DNA from: Deltaproteobacteria bacterium
GTDB taxonomy: Bacteria; Myxococcota_A; Polyangia; Polyangiales; JADJMO01
Assembly (NCBI GenBank): GCA_022843175.1
Contig: JALHOE010000038.1
Location: forward strand, 1 to 52,061
Length of the DNA stretch: 52,061 bases
Reading direction: 5' to 3'
The notes under the pieces were generated by a model. That model saw only the letters and a list, made by a program, of their open reading frames with translations, ran no database searches and was not told where the DNA came from. The position numbers and the translations under genes were made by a program. Shown here piece by piece: positions 44,635 to 52,061 of this stretch (positions are counted from its first letter, which is position 1; every line of letters starts with the position of its first letter).

Positions 44635-45612
44635 TTGCCGACCGTCGACTTGTTCTTCTTCGACGCCGCCGAGCGCGAGACGGTCGGCGCGGCCATGCGC
44701 GCCGTCGAGGCCACGAGCCCCGAGGACGCCGCGGTGCTGCTCGCGAACTTGATCCGGCTCTCCCAGACGGCGGCCGTCGTCCGCGACAGCCCGCCGATCG
44801 CCTCGTCGCTGCCGGGCCGCACCTCGCGCCCCTCGTTCTCGAGCGAGTCGCTCGTCGATCTGCTGTGCCGCGTGCCCGACTACGACTTCGATCTGCACAT
44901 CCCCACCAAGGCGATCCTCGGTCAGGCCTTCCTCGTCGCGAAGATCAACTTCTTCAAGGCCCTCGGCTACGCGCTCGACTCGGTCGGCGGCTCGCGCGAG
45001 GAGCTCGACAACGAGCTCGGGCAGTCGATCTACTCCAAGCTCGCCGAGGAGCTGTTCATCTCGATCGTGAGCGACCCCACCGCGCTCGACGAAGTGAAGC
45101 GCGCCGGCGCGCGCGCGCTCTTTCGCATCTGGGACGAGCGGCTCACCACCGAGATCGACGACTTCGCCCCCTTCCTCGAGTCGCTGTGGCGCGCGAGAGA
45201 CAAGCTCCGCCCGGTCCTCGGCACCATGCGCGGCACCGCCGAGATGTTCCGACTGATCGAGGAGACGAAGGACGCGCGCGTGCTCGACTACTTCACCGAG
45301 GACGTCCCCAGCGAGCAGCTGCAGGCGTTCGAGGAGTTCCTCTTCGGCATCTCCCACGAGGAGATCGAGCGCCTCCGCGACCACCTCGTCGAGCAGTCGG
45401 TCGCGGTCGTCAGCCACGAGGACGCGCGGCGACTGCTCGGCCGGCACAAGGAGTCGTGGGTGCCCACCGGCGGCCCGCAGTCGTTCTATTCGAGCTACAA
45501 GCGGCGGCGCGTACGGGCCGCCTACCGCCTCCTCACCAACACCCCCGGCCCGAAGAAGACCGCCGAGGAGTACGTGATGACAGCGTTCCTCCTCCGCGGG
45601 ATCGCGCGATAG
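44635..45612 (+). CDS. conserved-looking helical protein of unknown function
   Basis: A 325-residue soluble protein, mainly helical and rich in acidic and Leu residues (SLVDLLCRVPDYDFDLHIP, FFKALGYALDSVGGSREEL, LEEF-type stretches), with no recognised catalytic motif. The start is a TTG at 44635 shortly after a GGGGG purine run; no in-frame ATG precedes the hydrophobic start PTVDLFFFDA. The C-terminal tail is basic (YKRRRVRAAYRLL). I do not recognise the family. It is convergent with the response regulator gene. Confidence 0.75.
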   Translation: MPTVDLFFFDAAERETVGAAMRAVEATSPEDAAVLLANLIRLSQTAAVVRDSPPIASSLPGRTSRPSFSSESLVDLLCRVPDYDFDLHIPTKAILGQAFLVAKINFFKALGYALDSVGGSREELDNELGQSIYSKLAEELFISIVSDPTALDEVKRAGARALFRIWDERLTTEIDDFAPFLESLWRARDKLRPVLGTMRGTAEMFRLIEETKDARVLDYFTEDVPSEQLQAFEEFLFGISHEEIERLRDHLVEQSVAVVSHEDARRLLGRHKESWVPTGGPQSFYSSYKRRRVRAAYRLLTNTPGPKKTAEEYVMTAFLLRGIAR

Positions 45613-45627
45613 CGGCCGGTAGCGGCG

Positions 45628-46248
45628 CTACGAAGGCATCGTGAGCAGGCGTTTGCGGGCGCCCTCGAGGGAGTCGGCGTCGAGCTTGTGGAGCAGCGTG
45701 CGGACCTGGGTCTTGTAGGTGTTGCGCGTGATGCCGCGCTTGCGCTGGACCTCTTCGGCCGCGTGGCCGGCGAGATAGGAGACCAGCAGATCGGCCTCCG
45801 GTCCGCTCAGGCGGTGCTTCGCCGCGGCGCGCGCGACGCGGGCGCGAAGGATCGGGTCGATTCCGGCCTCGCCGGCCAGCGCTTCGATGACGAAGCGGGA
45901 GAGCTCGCCCGGCCCCATCGGCTTGAGCAAGCACGAAGCGCCGAGGCGGTAGGCCTCGTTGACGGCGTCGGGCTCGAGCTCGCCGGTGAGGATCAGCGCG
46001 GGCGCGTGCGGCGCGGTCTCGCGCGCCACGCGGAGGAACTCGATGCCCGAGCCGTCCGGGAGCTTGAGGTCGATGACGAAGCCGCTGATCCGCCGCCGGC
46101 TCGCCGAGAGTCGCGCCGTCGCCGTGCTCAGATCGGACGCGTCGATGCACTCGCGCGAGGGCGCGAGCAGACGCGAGAGCGAGCGCGTGACCGTGGGGTC
46201 ATCGTCGACGAGGAAGAACACTCCCGGTGCGGTCGTCGCTAACTGCAT
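45628..46248 (-). CDS. response regulator with C-terminal helix-turn-helix, end of the HK-ThDP operon
   Basis: A 206-residue regulator. The receiver (about 8-125) has FFLVDDDPTV, phosphorylation site Asp60 in GFVIDLKLPDGSG, Thr in ALILTGE and Lys in CLLKPMG. The C-terminal 70 residues (RLSGPEADLLVSYLAGHAAE, then RNTYKTQVRTLLHKLDAD) form a LuxR-like helix-turn-helix. The ATG at 46248 follows GGAGCGAGC; a GTG at 46218 is possible. It overlaps the citrate-synthase-like gene upstream by 50 bp, so it is the last gene of the operon beginning with the kinase at 51040, and is the likely partner of that kinase. Confidence 0.9.
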   Translation of the reverse strand: MQLATTAPGVFFLVDDDPTVTRSLSRLLAPSRECIDASDLSTATARLSASRRRISGFVIDLKLPDGSGIEFLRVARETAPHAPALILTGELEPDAVNEAYRLGASCLLKPMGPGELSRFVIEALAGEAGIDPILRARVARAAAKHRLSGPEADLLVSYLAGHAAEEVQRKRGITRNTYKTQVRTLLHKLDADSLEGARKRLLTMPS

Positions 46249-47026
46249 GCTCGCTCCGCGGACTCCGCCGCGGCCCACGCCCACTGTACGCGATCGTGCC
46301 CGGGGGAAGCACGCGCAGCTCGGGGGATGGCTCGGTGCCGGCCTCGAAGGCGTTGGCGATGAACACCGGTTGGTTGAGGAAATGGATGATCGCAGCGGAC
46401 TCAACCGGATCGAATCCCATGTCGAGGAGGAGCGCGGCGGTGCCGATCCCGATGTTGGGCGGCAGCCGCCGCTCGTTTTTTACGACTTCGGTGAGAACTT
46501 CCTGGAGTCGAAAATACGGAAGCTGGGCGCGACCGCGGAGGACGACGCGCTCGCGAAGTGCGACGAAGCGCTCGTCATAGGCTCGGAACGGGATGCCGTA
46601 GCCGATCAACCGCTTACGCCCCTGGACGAGCTGTCGCGCCTGCTCGGCGACCACGTCGCGGTCGTCGAGGCGATCCCCGACGGCGTCACGCAGGCTGACG
46701 AGCAGCTCCGCCGCATACCTCGCGGTGGGCGGTCCGATGCGATCGCCCTCGACGACCATGTGCCCCGCCGCGTAGCCGGCGAGGATGCCGCCGTAGGAAG
46801 CGACGACGCGGATCAGCTTGAGCGGCCAGATCCGAGGGTCGGCCACGAGCAGCACCGCGGCGAGATCGTCGAGGATGGCCACTTCTTCGGGCGTGAGGCG
46901 ACGCCCGCCGATCGCGAGCGCGATGAGGCCCGCGGTGCTCTCGTGCGCGACGAGCTCGCCGAACACCGCGTACCCGCGGAATCGGTGCTCCGGGAAGCCG
47001 AGCGCTGCGACGCGCGTCGTGATCAT
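46199..47026 (-). CDS. divergent citrate-synthase-like protein 2
   Basis: A 275-residue protein related to citrate synthase/citryl-CoA lyase. It starts FRGYAVFGELVAH, has a small-domain-like IALAIGGRRLTPEEVAILDDLAAV, then GRKRLIGYGIPFRAYDERF and NIGIGTAALLLDMGFDP, matching the G-x-G-H-P-x-x-x-x-D-P-R and N-V-D-x-x-x-A-x-x-L-x-x-L-G segments of the family. Ile-Pro replaces His-Pro at the first, and no L-H-G-G motif is seen, so normal condensation chemistry is unlikely. It overlaps its partner gene by ATGA and the response regulator by 50 bp. Confidence 0.7.
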   Translation of the reverse strand: MITTRVAALGFPEHRFRGYAVFGELVAHESTAGLIALAIGGRRLTPEEVAILDDLAAVLLVADPRIWPLKLIRVVASYGGILAGYAAGHMVVEGDRIGPPTARYAAELLVSLRDAVGDRLDDRDVVAEQARQLVQGRKRLIGYGIPFRAYDERFVALRERVVLRGRAQLPYFRLQEVLTEVVKNERRLPPNIGIGTAALLLDMGFDPVESAAIIHFLNQPVFIANAFEAGTEPSPELRVLPPGTIAYSGRGPRRSPRSEHAVSDDRTGSVLPRRR

Positions 47027-47589
47027 GGCTCCTCGTAGCGAACGGCGGGCAGGTTGAGCGGGTAGTCGCGGAAGCTCGCGGGCGGCGTCGCGAGCCCCTC
47101 GGCCGCGACGACCGCGATCCGCGCGACCAGCCACACCGCCTCGAGCTGCTCGTCGCGCTCGATGCCGCACTCCGCGAGCATCGCGAAGATCGGCGACAGC
47201 GTCTCGTCGTCGCGCCCGTTGCGCACCATGAACCGCGCCTGCTCGGCGAGCGCGATGGCGCCCGTCCCGAGCACGGCGCTGTGACTGGCGTCGCACACGC
47301 GGGCGAGCGACGCGGCGTGGCTCGGCGCCTCGGCGACCGAGATCGGCGCGAGGAGGATGAGCGCCTGCTCGAACGTGCTCGACTGCTCCTCGGTCGGCAG
47401 CTCACCGGTTAGGGAGAGGAACACGACGTCGCTGAAGCGGTAGTGTCGCGCGAGGTCGGAGCGAACCGCGTAGCCATGGATGCGCGGGTCGGGCTCCGGC
47501 GAGACGACCCGCGCGGTGAGCTTCGCGGGCCACGCGTGCTCGTCGAACGGCGTCCGCTGCTCTCGGTCCCACGGCGCTCGACTGCGCAT
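47023..47589 (-). CDS. divergent citrate-synthase-like protein 1
   Basis: A 188-residue protein. IHGYAVRSDLARHYRFSDVV then FLSLTGELPTEEQSSTFEQA match the N-terminal small-domain region of citrate synthase (I-x-G-Y-x-V then L-x-G-E-L-P-T). A later ARVCDASHSAVLGTGAIALA is where the active-site H-G-G-A loop would follow, but AEQARFM stands there instead. Its start resembles that of the 275-residue neighbour (GYAV and L-x-G-x-x-x-T-x-E), so the two may be paralogues or two parts of one split protein. The start ATG shares its A with the ThDP gene stop (TGATG), and its own stop overlaps the next start. Confidence 0.7.
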   Translation of the reverse strand: MRSRAPWDREQRTPFDEHAWPAKLTARVVSPEPDPRIHGYAVRSDLARHYRFSDVVFLSLTGELPTEEQSSTFEQALILLAPISVAEAPSHAASLARVCDASHSAVLGTGAIALAEQARFMVRNGRDDETLSPIFAMLAECGIERDEQLEAVWLVARIAVVAAEGLATPPASFRDYPLNLPAVRYEEP

Positions 47590-49364
47590 CAGCTCTCGAT
47601 GAACCCGGCGAGGGACTTGGCGCGGTCTCCGAGGGGCGGACAGACCGAGCCGTCGACGCGGACCTCGATGACCGCGGGCCCGCCGCGGCGCAGCGCCTCG
47701 GTGACCGCGCCCTGAATCTGGCCGGGCGAGTCGACGACCCACGACGAGAGCCCCATCGCGCGCGCGATCGCCGCGACCTCGAGGGGGCGACGATACTTCG
47801 CCGCGCGCATCGGGGTGCCCTTGCTGAGGATCTTGCTGCAGTGCCAGGTGATGCCGTGCATGTTGTTGTTCTCGACGATCCAGATCACCGGGACGTCGCT
47901 CTCGGCGGCGGTCAACAGGTCCATCCCGTTCATCGTGAAGCAGCCGTCGCCGATGATCGCGAACACCGGGCGCGAGGGCTCGGCGAGCGCGGCGCCGATC
48001 GGCGCGAGCGTGCCGTGCCCCATCGATCCGAAGCCGAGGTTGATGACGAAGCGCTGGCGCTCGCCGATCGATAGGTGGTGCAGGTTGAACAGCATGTGCC
48101 CGCCGATGTCGGAGAACACGATCGCGTTCTCGGGGAGCACCTCTTGCAGATCGACCCGCCACCGCGCCGGGTGCACCGGCACGTTGTCGCTGGTGCGACC
48201 GGCCGGGTCCTCGTAGCGGCTGTGCCAGCGCGGGAGCGGGGGCGCGTCGGCCCACGTCGACTCGGGCTTCACGCCCTCGCGGAGCTTGCGATGCGTGTGA
48301 TACACGAGCTCGACGAGGATGCTCTGGGCGTCCCCGACGAGCGGCACGTCGACCGGGTAGTTGCGGCCGATGCGGTCGGCGTCGATGTCGAGCTGGATGA
48401 GGCCCCGCGAGGGGAGGAGCTTCGGGTTCCAGTTCATCGTGGTGGTCTCGTTCAGCGAGGCGCCGACGGTGAACAGCACGTCGACGTCGCTGCCCATGAT
48501 CGTGTCGCGCGCGGCGCGGTGACCGGCGACGCCGAGCACGCCGAGCGACAACGGGTGGTTCTCGGGGAACACGCCCTTGGCGCGCGGACTCGTCGCCACA
48601 CGCGCGGGGAACATCTCGACGAGCGTGCGCAGGTGCTCCCTCGCGCCCGCGATCTCGACGCCCGAGCCGACGAGGATCACCGGGCGCTTGGCGGCGAGGA
48701 GCAGCTCGGCGGCCCGGGTGACCGCGGCGCGATCGAACGTGGTGGTCTCCGGCCGGTAGGTCTGCGGATCGAACCACTCCTCGACGAGCGGCTTGTCCCA
48801 GATGTCGACCGGGACGTTGAGGTGCACCGGCCCGGGGCGCCCGGTGAGCGCGAGGCGGAGCGCGCGACGGAGGTGATGCGCCATCGCGCTCGGCGACGTG
48901 ACCATCGCGGAGTACTTGGTGATCGGCCGGAACATCGCCACGATGTCGATGTCCTCGCGGGTCGTCTCCTGGGCGGCGCCCTTGCCGAGCGCGTGCGACG
49001 CAGCCTGGCCGCTGACGACGAGCAGCGGGACGCCGTCGGCGAACGCGCACGCGACGCCGGTGAGCAGGTTGGTCGCGCCGGGGCCGGACGTGCCGGCGCA
49101 CACCGACAGGCGCCGGCCGACGCGGGCGTACCCGTCGGCCATGAACGCCGCGCCCTCCTCGTGCTTGGAGACGATCAACGAGATGTCGTCGTCGCCCTCG
49201 ATCGCCTCGAAGAACGGGTGCAGCAGCCCGCCGGGGATGCCGAACACGAAGCGCACGCCCTCTGCCTTGAGGTACTTGAGGAACACGTCGACCACGCGAG
49301 GCGCGGCCACCGGCGGGGCGGACGGCGCGCGGGGCGGAGGCAGATACGAGATCGTGTTGCTCAT
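47589..49364 (-). CDS. ThDP-dependent enzyme, acetolactate synthase large-subunit-like
   Basis: A 591-residue enzyme of the acetolactate synthase/carboligase family, with all three domains. It has SKHEEGAAFMADGYAR with the activating Glu69, GTSGPGATNLLTG, a central nucleotide-type domain (AAKRPVILVGSGVEIAGA) and the ThDP-Mg motif GDG at 472-474, ending in NN at 499-500. The sequence follows the ALS pattern (SGQAASHALGKGAAQETTR, FRPITKYS), but no small regulatory subunit is nearby and the flanking genes are not of branched-chain synthesis. It probably joins or cleaves 2-oxo acids or related acyl compounds. The ATG at 49364 overlaps the kinase stop (ATGA); its own stop shares a base with the next ATG. 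Confidence 0.88.
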   Translation of the reverse strand: MSNTISYLPPPRAPSAPPVAAPRVVDVFLKYLKAEGVRFVFGIPGGLLHPFFEAIEGDDDISLIVSKHEEGAAFMADGYARVGRRLSVCAGTSGPGATNLLTGVACAFADGVPLLVVSGQAASHALGKGAAQETTREDIDIVAMFRPITKYSAMVTSPSAMAHHLRRALRLALTGRPGPVHLNVPVDIWDKPLVEEWFDPQTYRPETTTFDRAAVTRAAELLLAAKRPVILVGSGVEIAGAREHLRTLVEMFPARVATSPRAKGVFPENHPLSLGVLGVAGHRAARDTIMGSDVDVLFTVGASLNETTTMNWNPKLLPSRGLIQLDIDADRIGRNYPVDVPLVGDAQSILVELVYHTHRKLREGVKPESTWADAPPLPRWHSRYEDPAGRTSDNVPVHPARWRVDLQEVLPENAIVFSDIGGHMLFNLHHLSIGERQRFVINLGFGSMGHGTLAPIGAALAEPSRPVFAIIGDGCFTMNGMDLLTAAESDVPVIWIVENNNMHGITWHCSKILSKGTPMRAAKYRRPLEVAAIARAMGLSSWVVDSPGQIQGAVTEALRRGGPAVIEVRVDGSVCPPLGDRAKSLAGFIES

Positions 49365-51040
49365 GCGCTCTTGGCCTTTCGTATCTTCACGATCTTGCCG
49401 ATGATGTCGCTTCGCGGCTCGGCGTCGTTGGTGGGCGGCAGGGACTTGGCGGTCGGTTTCACCGGCAGATAGATCCAGAACGTGGTGCCCACCGCGGGTT
49501 TGGACATGACCTCGAGCCGACCGCCGATCTTGTCGAGGAGCTGAACGACGACCGACAGCCCGAGGCCGTAGCTGTTCGCGCTGCGCGTCGCCTGCTCCGA
49601 GCCGCCGGGCTGGAACACCTGGTCGATGGTCTCGGGATCGATGCCGCGACCGCTGTCGGACACCTTGAGGACGAGGAAGCCGGGGCTGCCGTCGACCTCG
49701 ACCACGATGCTCCCCCGCTCGGTGTACTTCGCGGCGTTGCTGAGGAGGTTGTCGGTGATCCGGTCGACCAGGAGCGAATCGGCCAGGATCGTGTCGGGCG
49801 CCTCGCGGGTGCGGAACACGCTCGCGCGGATGTCGCGACCGTGCACCATCGCGCGGAGGCGACGACGAAGGCGCTCGGTGAGAGCTTCGACCTCGAGCGG
49901 CTCGGGCGCGAGCTGGTGCGCGAGCGACGTCTGGCCGGCGGAGATCTCCATCAGCTCGCGCAGCATGCGGCGCATGCGCTCGACCGCGTCCTCGAGCTCC
50001 TGGAGCACCTGCGGCCCCTCGTTGCCGAGTCGGTGGGCGTTGGCGCCGAGGTACTCGAGGCCGCTCTGCATCACGAGCAGCGGGCTGCGGAGATCGTGCG
50101 AGAAGCCGCGTAGCTCGCGGACCCGCGCCTCTTGCGACTGCTGCATGCGCTCGATCACGCGCTGGATCGTCGCGGCGCGGCCGGCCGCCTCGTGCTCGAG
50201 CACGCGGCTCCATTCACGCTGACGATGATGGAACGCGAGGAGCTCGCGGCGCGCTTCGGCCTCTTCGCTCGCGAGCTCGCGCAGCGCACGATTCTGCTCC
50301 TCGCCGACGGCGAGGTTGGCGCGTCCGGTGCGGTGCTGCTCGAACGCAAACCCGATCGCGCCGCCCAGGGCCGGCAGCGACATCATCGCCACGGCCTCGA
50401 GCACCCCGAACCGCGCGGCGAGCGTCGCGGCGGTGGCACCGGCGACGGTGCCGAGCAAGCTCGGCAGCCAGCTCCTGCGCGTGAAGTAGCGAAGCTGGTA
50501 CTCGCACGCGGCATCGCCCTTCGCGACACACGAGATCTCGTGCACGGTCGCGCGGGGGAGCTTCCACAGCGTCGGGATGTCGGCCGTCTGCGCCTGGCGC
50601 ACGAGGCAGTTGAGGCGACTGATCTTGCGGATGCCGTCGAAGCGAACGTGAAGCGCGGTGCGCGAGAGCGAGACGATCTTCGGCTGGCCGATGGTGCACA
50701 CGAGCTTGTAGGTTTGCTCGGCGAGCGAGTAGATCGCCGAGGGCGTGGTCGCCCACAGGGCGAAGCGCATCGGCCCGTAGCCCTCGGCCATGCGGTAGAC
50801 CGCCGCCCCGCGGAACTCCTCGTCCGACGTCATCTCGGCGCGTGCGCCCTCGAGGAAGCTCTCGAACTGCGCCTGCGAGATCCAATGATTGCCTCCGTCG
50901 AGCTGCGACGGATCGACGCCCGCTTGCGTGCCGATGCGCAGCGGCAGCTCCGCTCCGCGGTTCGCGCCGAGCCAGCGCGCGAAGGGCAGCAGGATCTTCG
51001 CGTTGTATTCCGCGCTTCCTGTGGTCGATGGGCTATTCAC
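49361..51040 (-). CDS. membrane histidine kinase with V4R-like sensor domain
   Basis: A 559-residue kinase and first gene of the five-gene operon. The N-terminal half (about 50-185) resembles V4R/heme-NO-binding-associated sensors: EGYGPMRFALWATTPSAIYS, then HEISCVAKGDAACEYQ with Cys171 and Cys179. Two hydrophobic segments (about 191-210 and 213-232) are followed by a coiled coil (240-305). The dimerisation helix has GFSHDLRSPLLVM with His315. The ATPase domain has NLLSNAAKYT, VSDSGRGID and YGLGLSVV. I chose the GTG at 51040 because AGAGGGAG lies 8 nt upstream; the longer in-frame reading covers the promoter region. It may sense a small hydrophobic ligand or a redox state. Confidence 0.9.
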   Translation of the reverse strand: MNSPSTTGSAEYNAKILLPFARWLGANRGAELPLRIGTQAGVDPSQLDGGNHWISQAQFESFLEGARAEMTSDEEFRGAAVYRMAEGYGPMRFALWATTPSAIYSLAEQTYKLVCTIGQPKIVSLSRTALHVRFDGIRKISRLNCLVRQAQTADIPTLWKLPRATVHEISCVAKGDAACEYQLRYFTRRSWLPSLLGTVAGATAATLAARFGVLEAVAMMSLPALGGAIGFAFEQHRTGRANLAVGEEQNRALRELASEEAEARRELLAFHHRQREWSRVLEHEAAGRAATIQRVIERMQQSQEARVRELRGFSHDLRSPLLVMQSGLEYLGANAHRLGNEGPQVLQELEDAVERMRRMLRELMEISAGQTSLAHQLAPEPLEVEALTERLRRRLRAMVHGRDIRASVFRTREAPDTILADSLLVDRITDNLLSNAAKYTERGSIVVEVDGSPGFLVLKVSDSGRGIDPETIDQVFQPGGSEQATRSANSYGLGLSVVVQLLDKIGGRLEVMSKPAVGTTFWIYLPVKPTAKSLPPTNDAEPRSDIIGKIVKIRKAKSA

Positions 51041-51103
51041 GCGCGCGGCTCCCTCTGGAGAGATGCGACAGCCCGAGACGAATCTCGTGGGCCGTCCCAG
51101 GGT

Positions 51104-51270
51104 CTTTCGTAAATTTTGCAAAGTGTGTCGCGGCCCCGGTGGGGTGTCAGTCCCCACGGGCGTCACGGGGCAGGCCAAAACGTCTGAACCACACCCTGCG
51201 CAGTAGACCTACCGCGCGAGTTCCACGAGGAACCGGGTCACTCTGCTCTATAGAGTTTTGCGAAATCACA
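51104..51270. promoter_or_regulatory. AT-rich regulatory region upstream of the HK-ThDP operon
   Basis: The 354-bp gap 51041-51394 contains two AT-rich patches unusual for this genome. One at 51104-51123 carries TTTCGT-AAATTTTGCAAAG. One at 51246-51278 carries the perfect palindrome CTCTATAGAG (51246-51255) and TTTTGCGAAA. The motif TTTTGC(G)AAA occurs in both. They are plausible promoter and operator DNA for the leftward operon starting at 51040; no gene is supported in this gap. Confidence 0.5.
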
Positions 51271-51394
51271 AAATGAACAATCTTCCGAGATCACCCCGTG
51301 GGGGGAATGCCGGGTCGAATGAACCGCTCGAACATCCCTCCACCCCGTGCGCCCGACGGCTGCGCGTCCTCGCGGTCGTGCCCCGGTGGAGTCG

Positions 51395-52061
51395 TCACTT
51401 CGACTTCAGCGCGACCTCGAAGAAGATGATGCCCGAGTCGTCCTTGCCCTGCGTCCAGCCCGAGGCCGCCTCCTTGAAGCGCTGAGCGACGCAGCGCGCG
51501 GCGTTCTCGTCACCCTTGTTGTCGGGAGCGGCGCCCGCGAGCGTGATCTTCCCGACGGGGTGGACATGCACCGCCGCCATGACCTTCTCGTCCTTCGCCC
51601 GCCGGCACTCGTCCATCTCGGGGAGCGCCTTCTTGAGCACGCGGCGGATCTCCTTCTCGTCGAGATCGCCGACGACGCGCGGCTCCTCGATCTCGACGCC
51701 CGTCGACTTCGCGACGCCGCCCGACTTCTTCGGCTTCGCCTCCGGCTCCGGCGGCTCGGCCGGCTCGGGCTCGGGGTCGGCCGGCGGCTTCTCGCTCTTC
51801 TGCTTGGTCTGCGCCGGCTCGGCGGGCGGAGGGGAAGCGGGCGCCACCGCGAAATACACCACGAGCCCGCCGGCCACGGCCGCGAGCACCACGCCCGCCA
51901 CGATGAGGAGCGCCGCGGGGTTCGACTGCTTCTTCGGCGGCGGCGACGCCGCCATCATCGTCGGCGCGGTCACCGAAACCGGCGGCGCCGACCGATGGTG
52001 CGCGAGCTGCGGCGTCACCGAGACGCTGATCGGCGCGTGGACCGCGCCGCGGAGCGCGGTG
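51395..52061 (-). CDS. C-terminal part of an AgmX/TonB-C-like membrane protein, cut by right edge
   Basis: The frame is open from the right edge to the stop at 51395, giving 221 residues. A GTG at 52018 is not necessarily the start because the frame continues beyond it (THAPISVSV in part). It has one transmembrane helix (AALLIVAGVVLAAVAGGLVVYF), a long Pro/Glu/Lys linker, and a C-terminal domain (about 85 residues: DEKEIRRVLKKALPEMDECR, then AARCVAQRFKEA) of the AgmX/TonB-C type common in myxobacterial envelope proteins. Upstream domains are outside the window, so the full role is unknown. Confidence 0.75.
   Translation of the reverse strand, partial: TALRGAVHAPISVSVTPQLAHHRSAPPVSVTAPTMMAASPPPKKQSNPAALLIVAGVVLAAVAGGLVVYFAVAPASPPPAEPAQTKQKSEKPPADPEPEPAEPPEPEAKPKKSGGVAKSTGVEIEEPRVVGDLDEKEIRRVLKKALPEMDECRRAKDEKVMAAVHVHPVGKITLAGAAPDNKGDENAARCVAQRFKEAASGWTQGKDDSGIIFFEVALKSK

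Noticed and set aside
47589-49364. Assigning the ThDP enzyme as biosynthetic acetolactate synthase (ilvB)
   Set aside because: No regulatory subunit (ilvN/ilvH) or ilvC/leu genes nearby, and the operon context is signalling plus citrate-synthase-like proteins; only the family call is safe.
51258-51485. 75-codon plus-strand frame between the kinase operon and the right-edge gene
   Set aside because: Half of it is antisense to the AgmX/TonB-C-like gene and the rest covers the AT-rich regulatory region; no motif or ribosome site.

Overview
The window is roughly 70% GC with near-saturated G/C third codon positions. It carries many lipoproteins with Asp/Thr/Ala-rich stalks, a Ser/Thr kinase, PEGA/TPR proteins, two proteins with MYXO-CTERM-like tails and several two-component proteins. 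This points to a myxobacterium (Myxococcota), most likely of the Polyangiales/Labilithrix type; the assignment is inferred from gene style, not from a marker gene. I see no rRNA, tRNA, CRISPR array, prophage or insertion sequence.

Layout. 1-334: start of a leftward gene cut by the edge. 463-2490: M3 oligopeptidase. 2555-9474: leftward cluster of M36 metalloprotease, Ser/Thr kinase, TPR/PEGA membrane protein and Cys-rich lipoprotein, tightly packed or overlapping. 9552-12205: two overlapping PilT-like ATPases. 12237-14435: a beta-strand-rich hypothetical protein and a divergent methyltransferase. 14488-15663: SCP2-type thiolase. 16170-18931: acetate transporter and two lipoproteins, surrounded by REP-like palindromes and a decayed four-helix-bundle gene. 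18949-22469: two overlapping polytopic membrane proteins. 22500-26053: TerB-like protein and a 1000-residue multifunctional beta-oxidation protein. 26211-28949: small lipoprotein, NlpC/P60-like protein and SulP transporter. 28979-37796: mixed small genes (decayed DUF1801, BNR lipoprotein, degenerate receiver, DUF1993, YceI, esterase, glucose/sorbosone-dehydrogenase-like surface protein, beta-helix lipoprotein). 37834-41580: two-component genes, a PEGA/beta-barrel protein and a 33-residue lipoprotein. 41652-45612: lipoproteins, a DTW tRNA-modification protein and a TerB-like protein. 45628-51040: a five-gene overlapping operon. 51395-52061: end of a leftward TonB/AgmX-like gene cut by the right edge.

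The most unusual locus is 45628-51040. A V4R-sensor histidine kinase, an acetolactate-synthase-like ThDP enzyme, two short divergent citrate-synthase-like proteins lacking the usual catalytic histidine motifs, and a response regulator follow one another with overlapping stop and start codons. This suggests a metabolic enzyme complex wired into a two-component pathway.

A second theme is lipid degradation. The thiolase and the SDR-MaoC-SCP2x3 protein lie about 10 kb apart, and each is preceded by nearly the same 20-bp palindrome centred on TGAATGGCCRTTCA. They are probably controlled by one TetR-like repressor.
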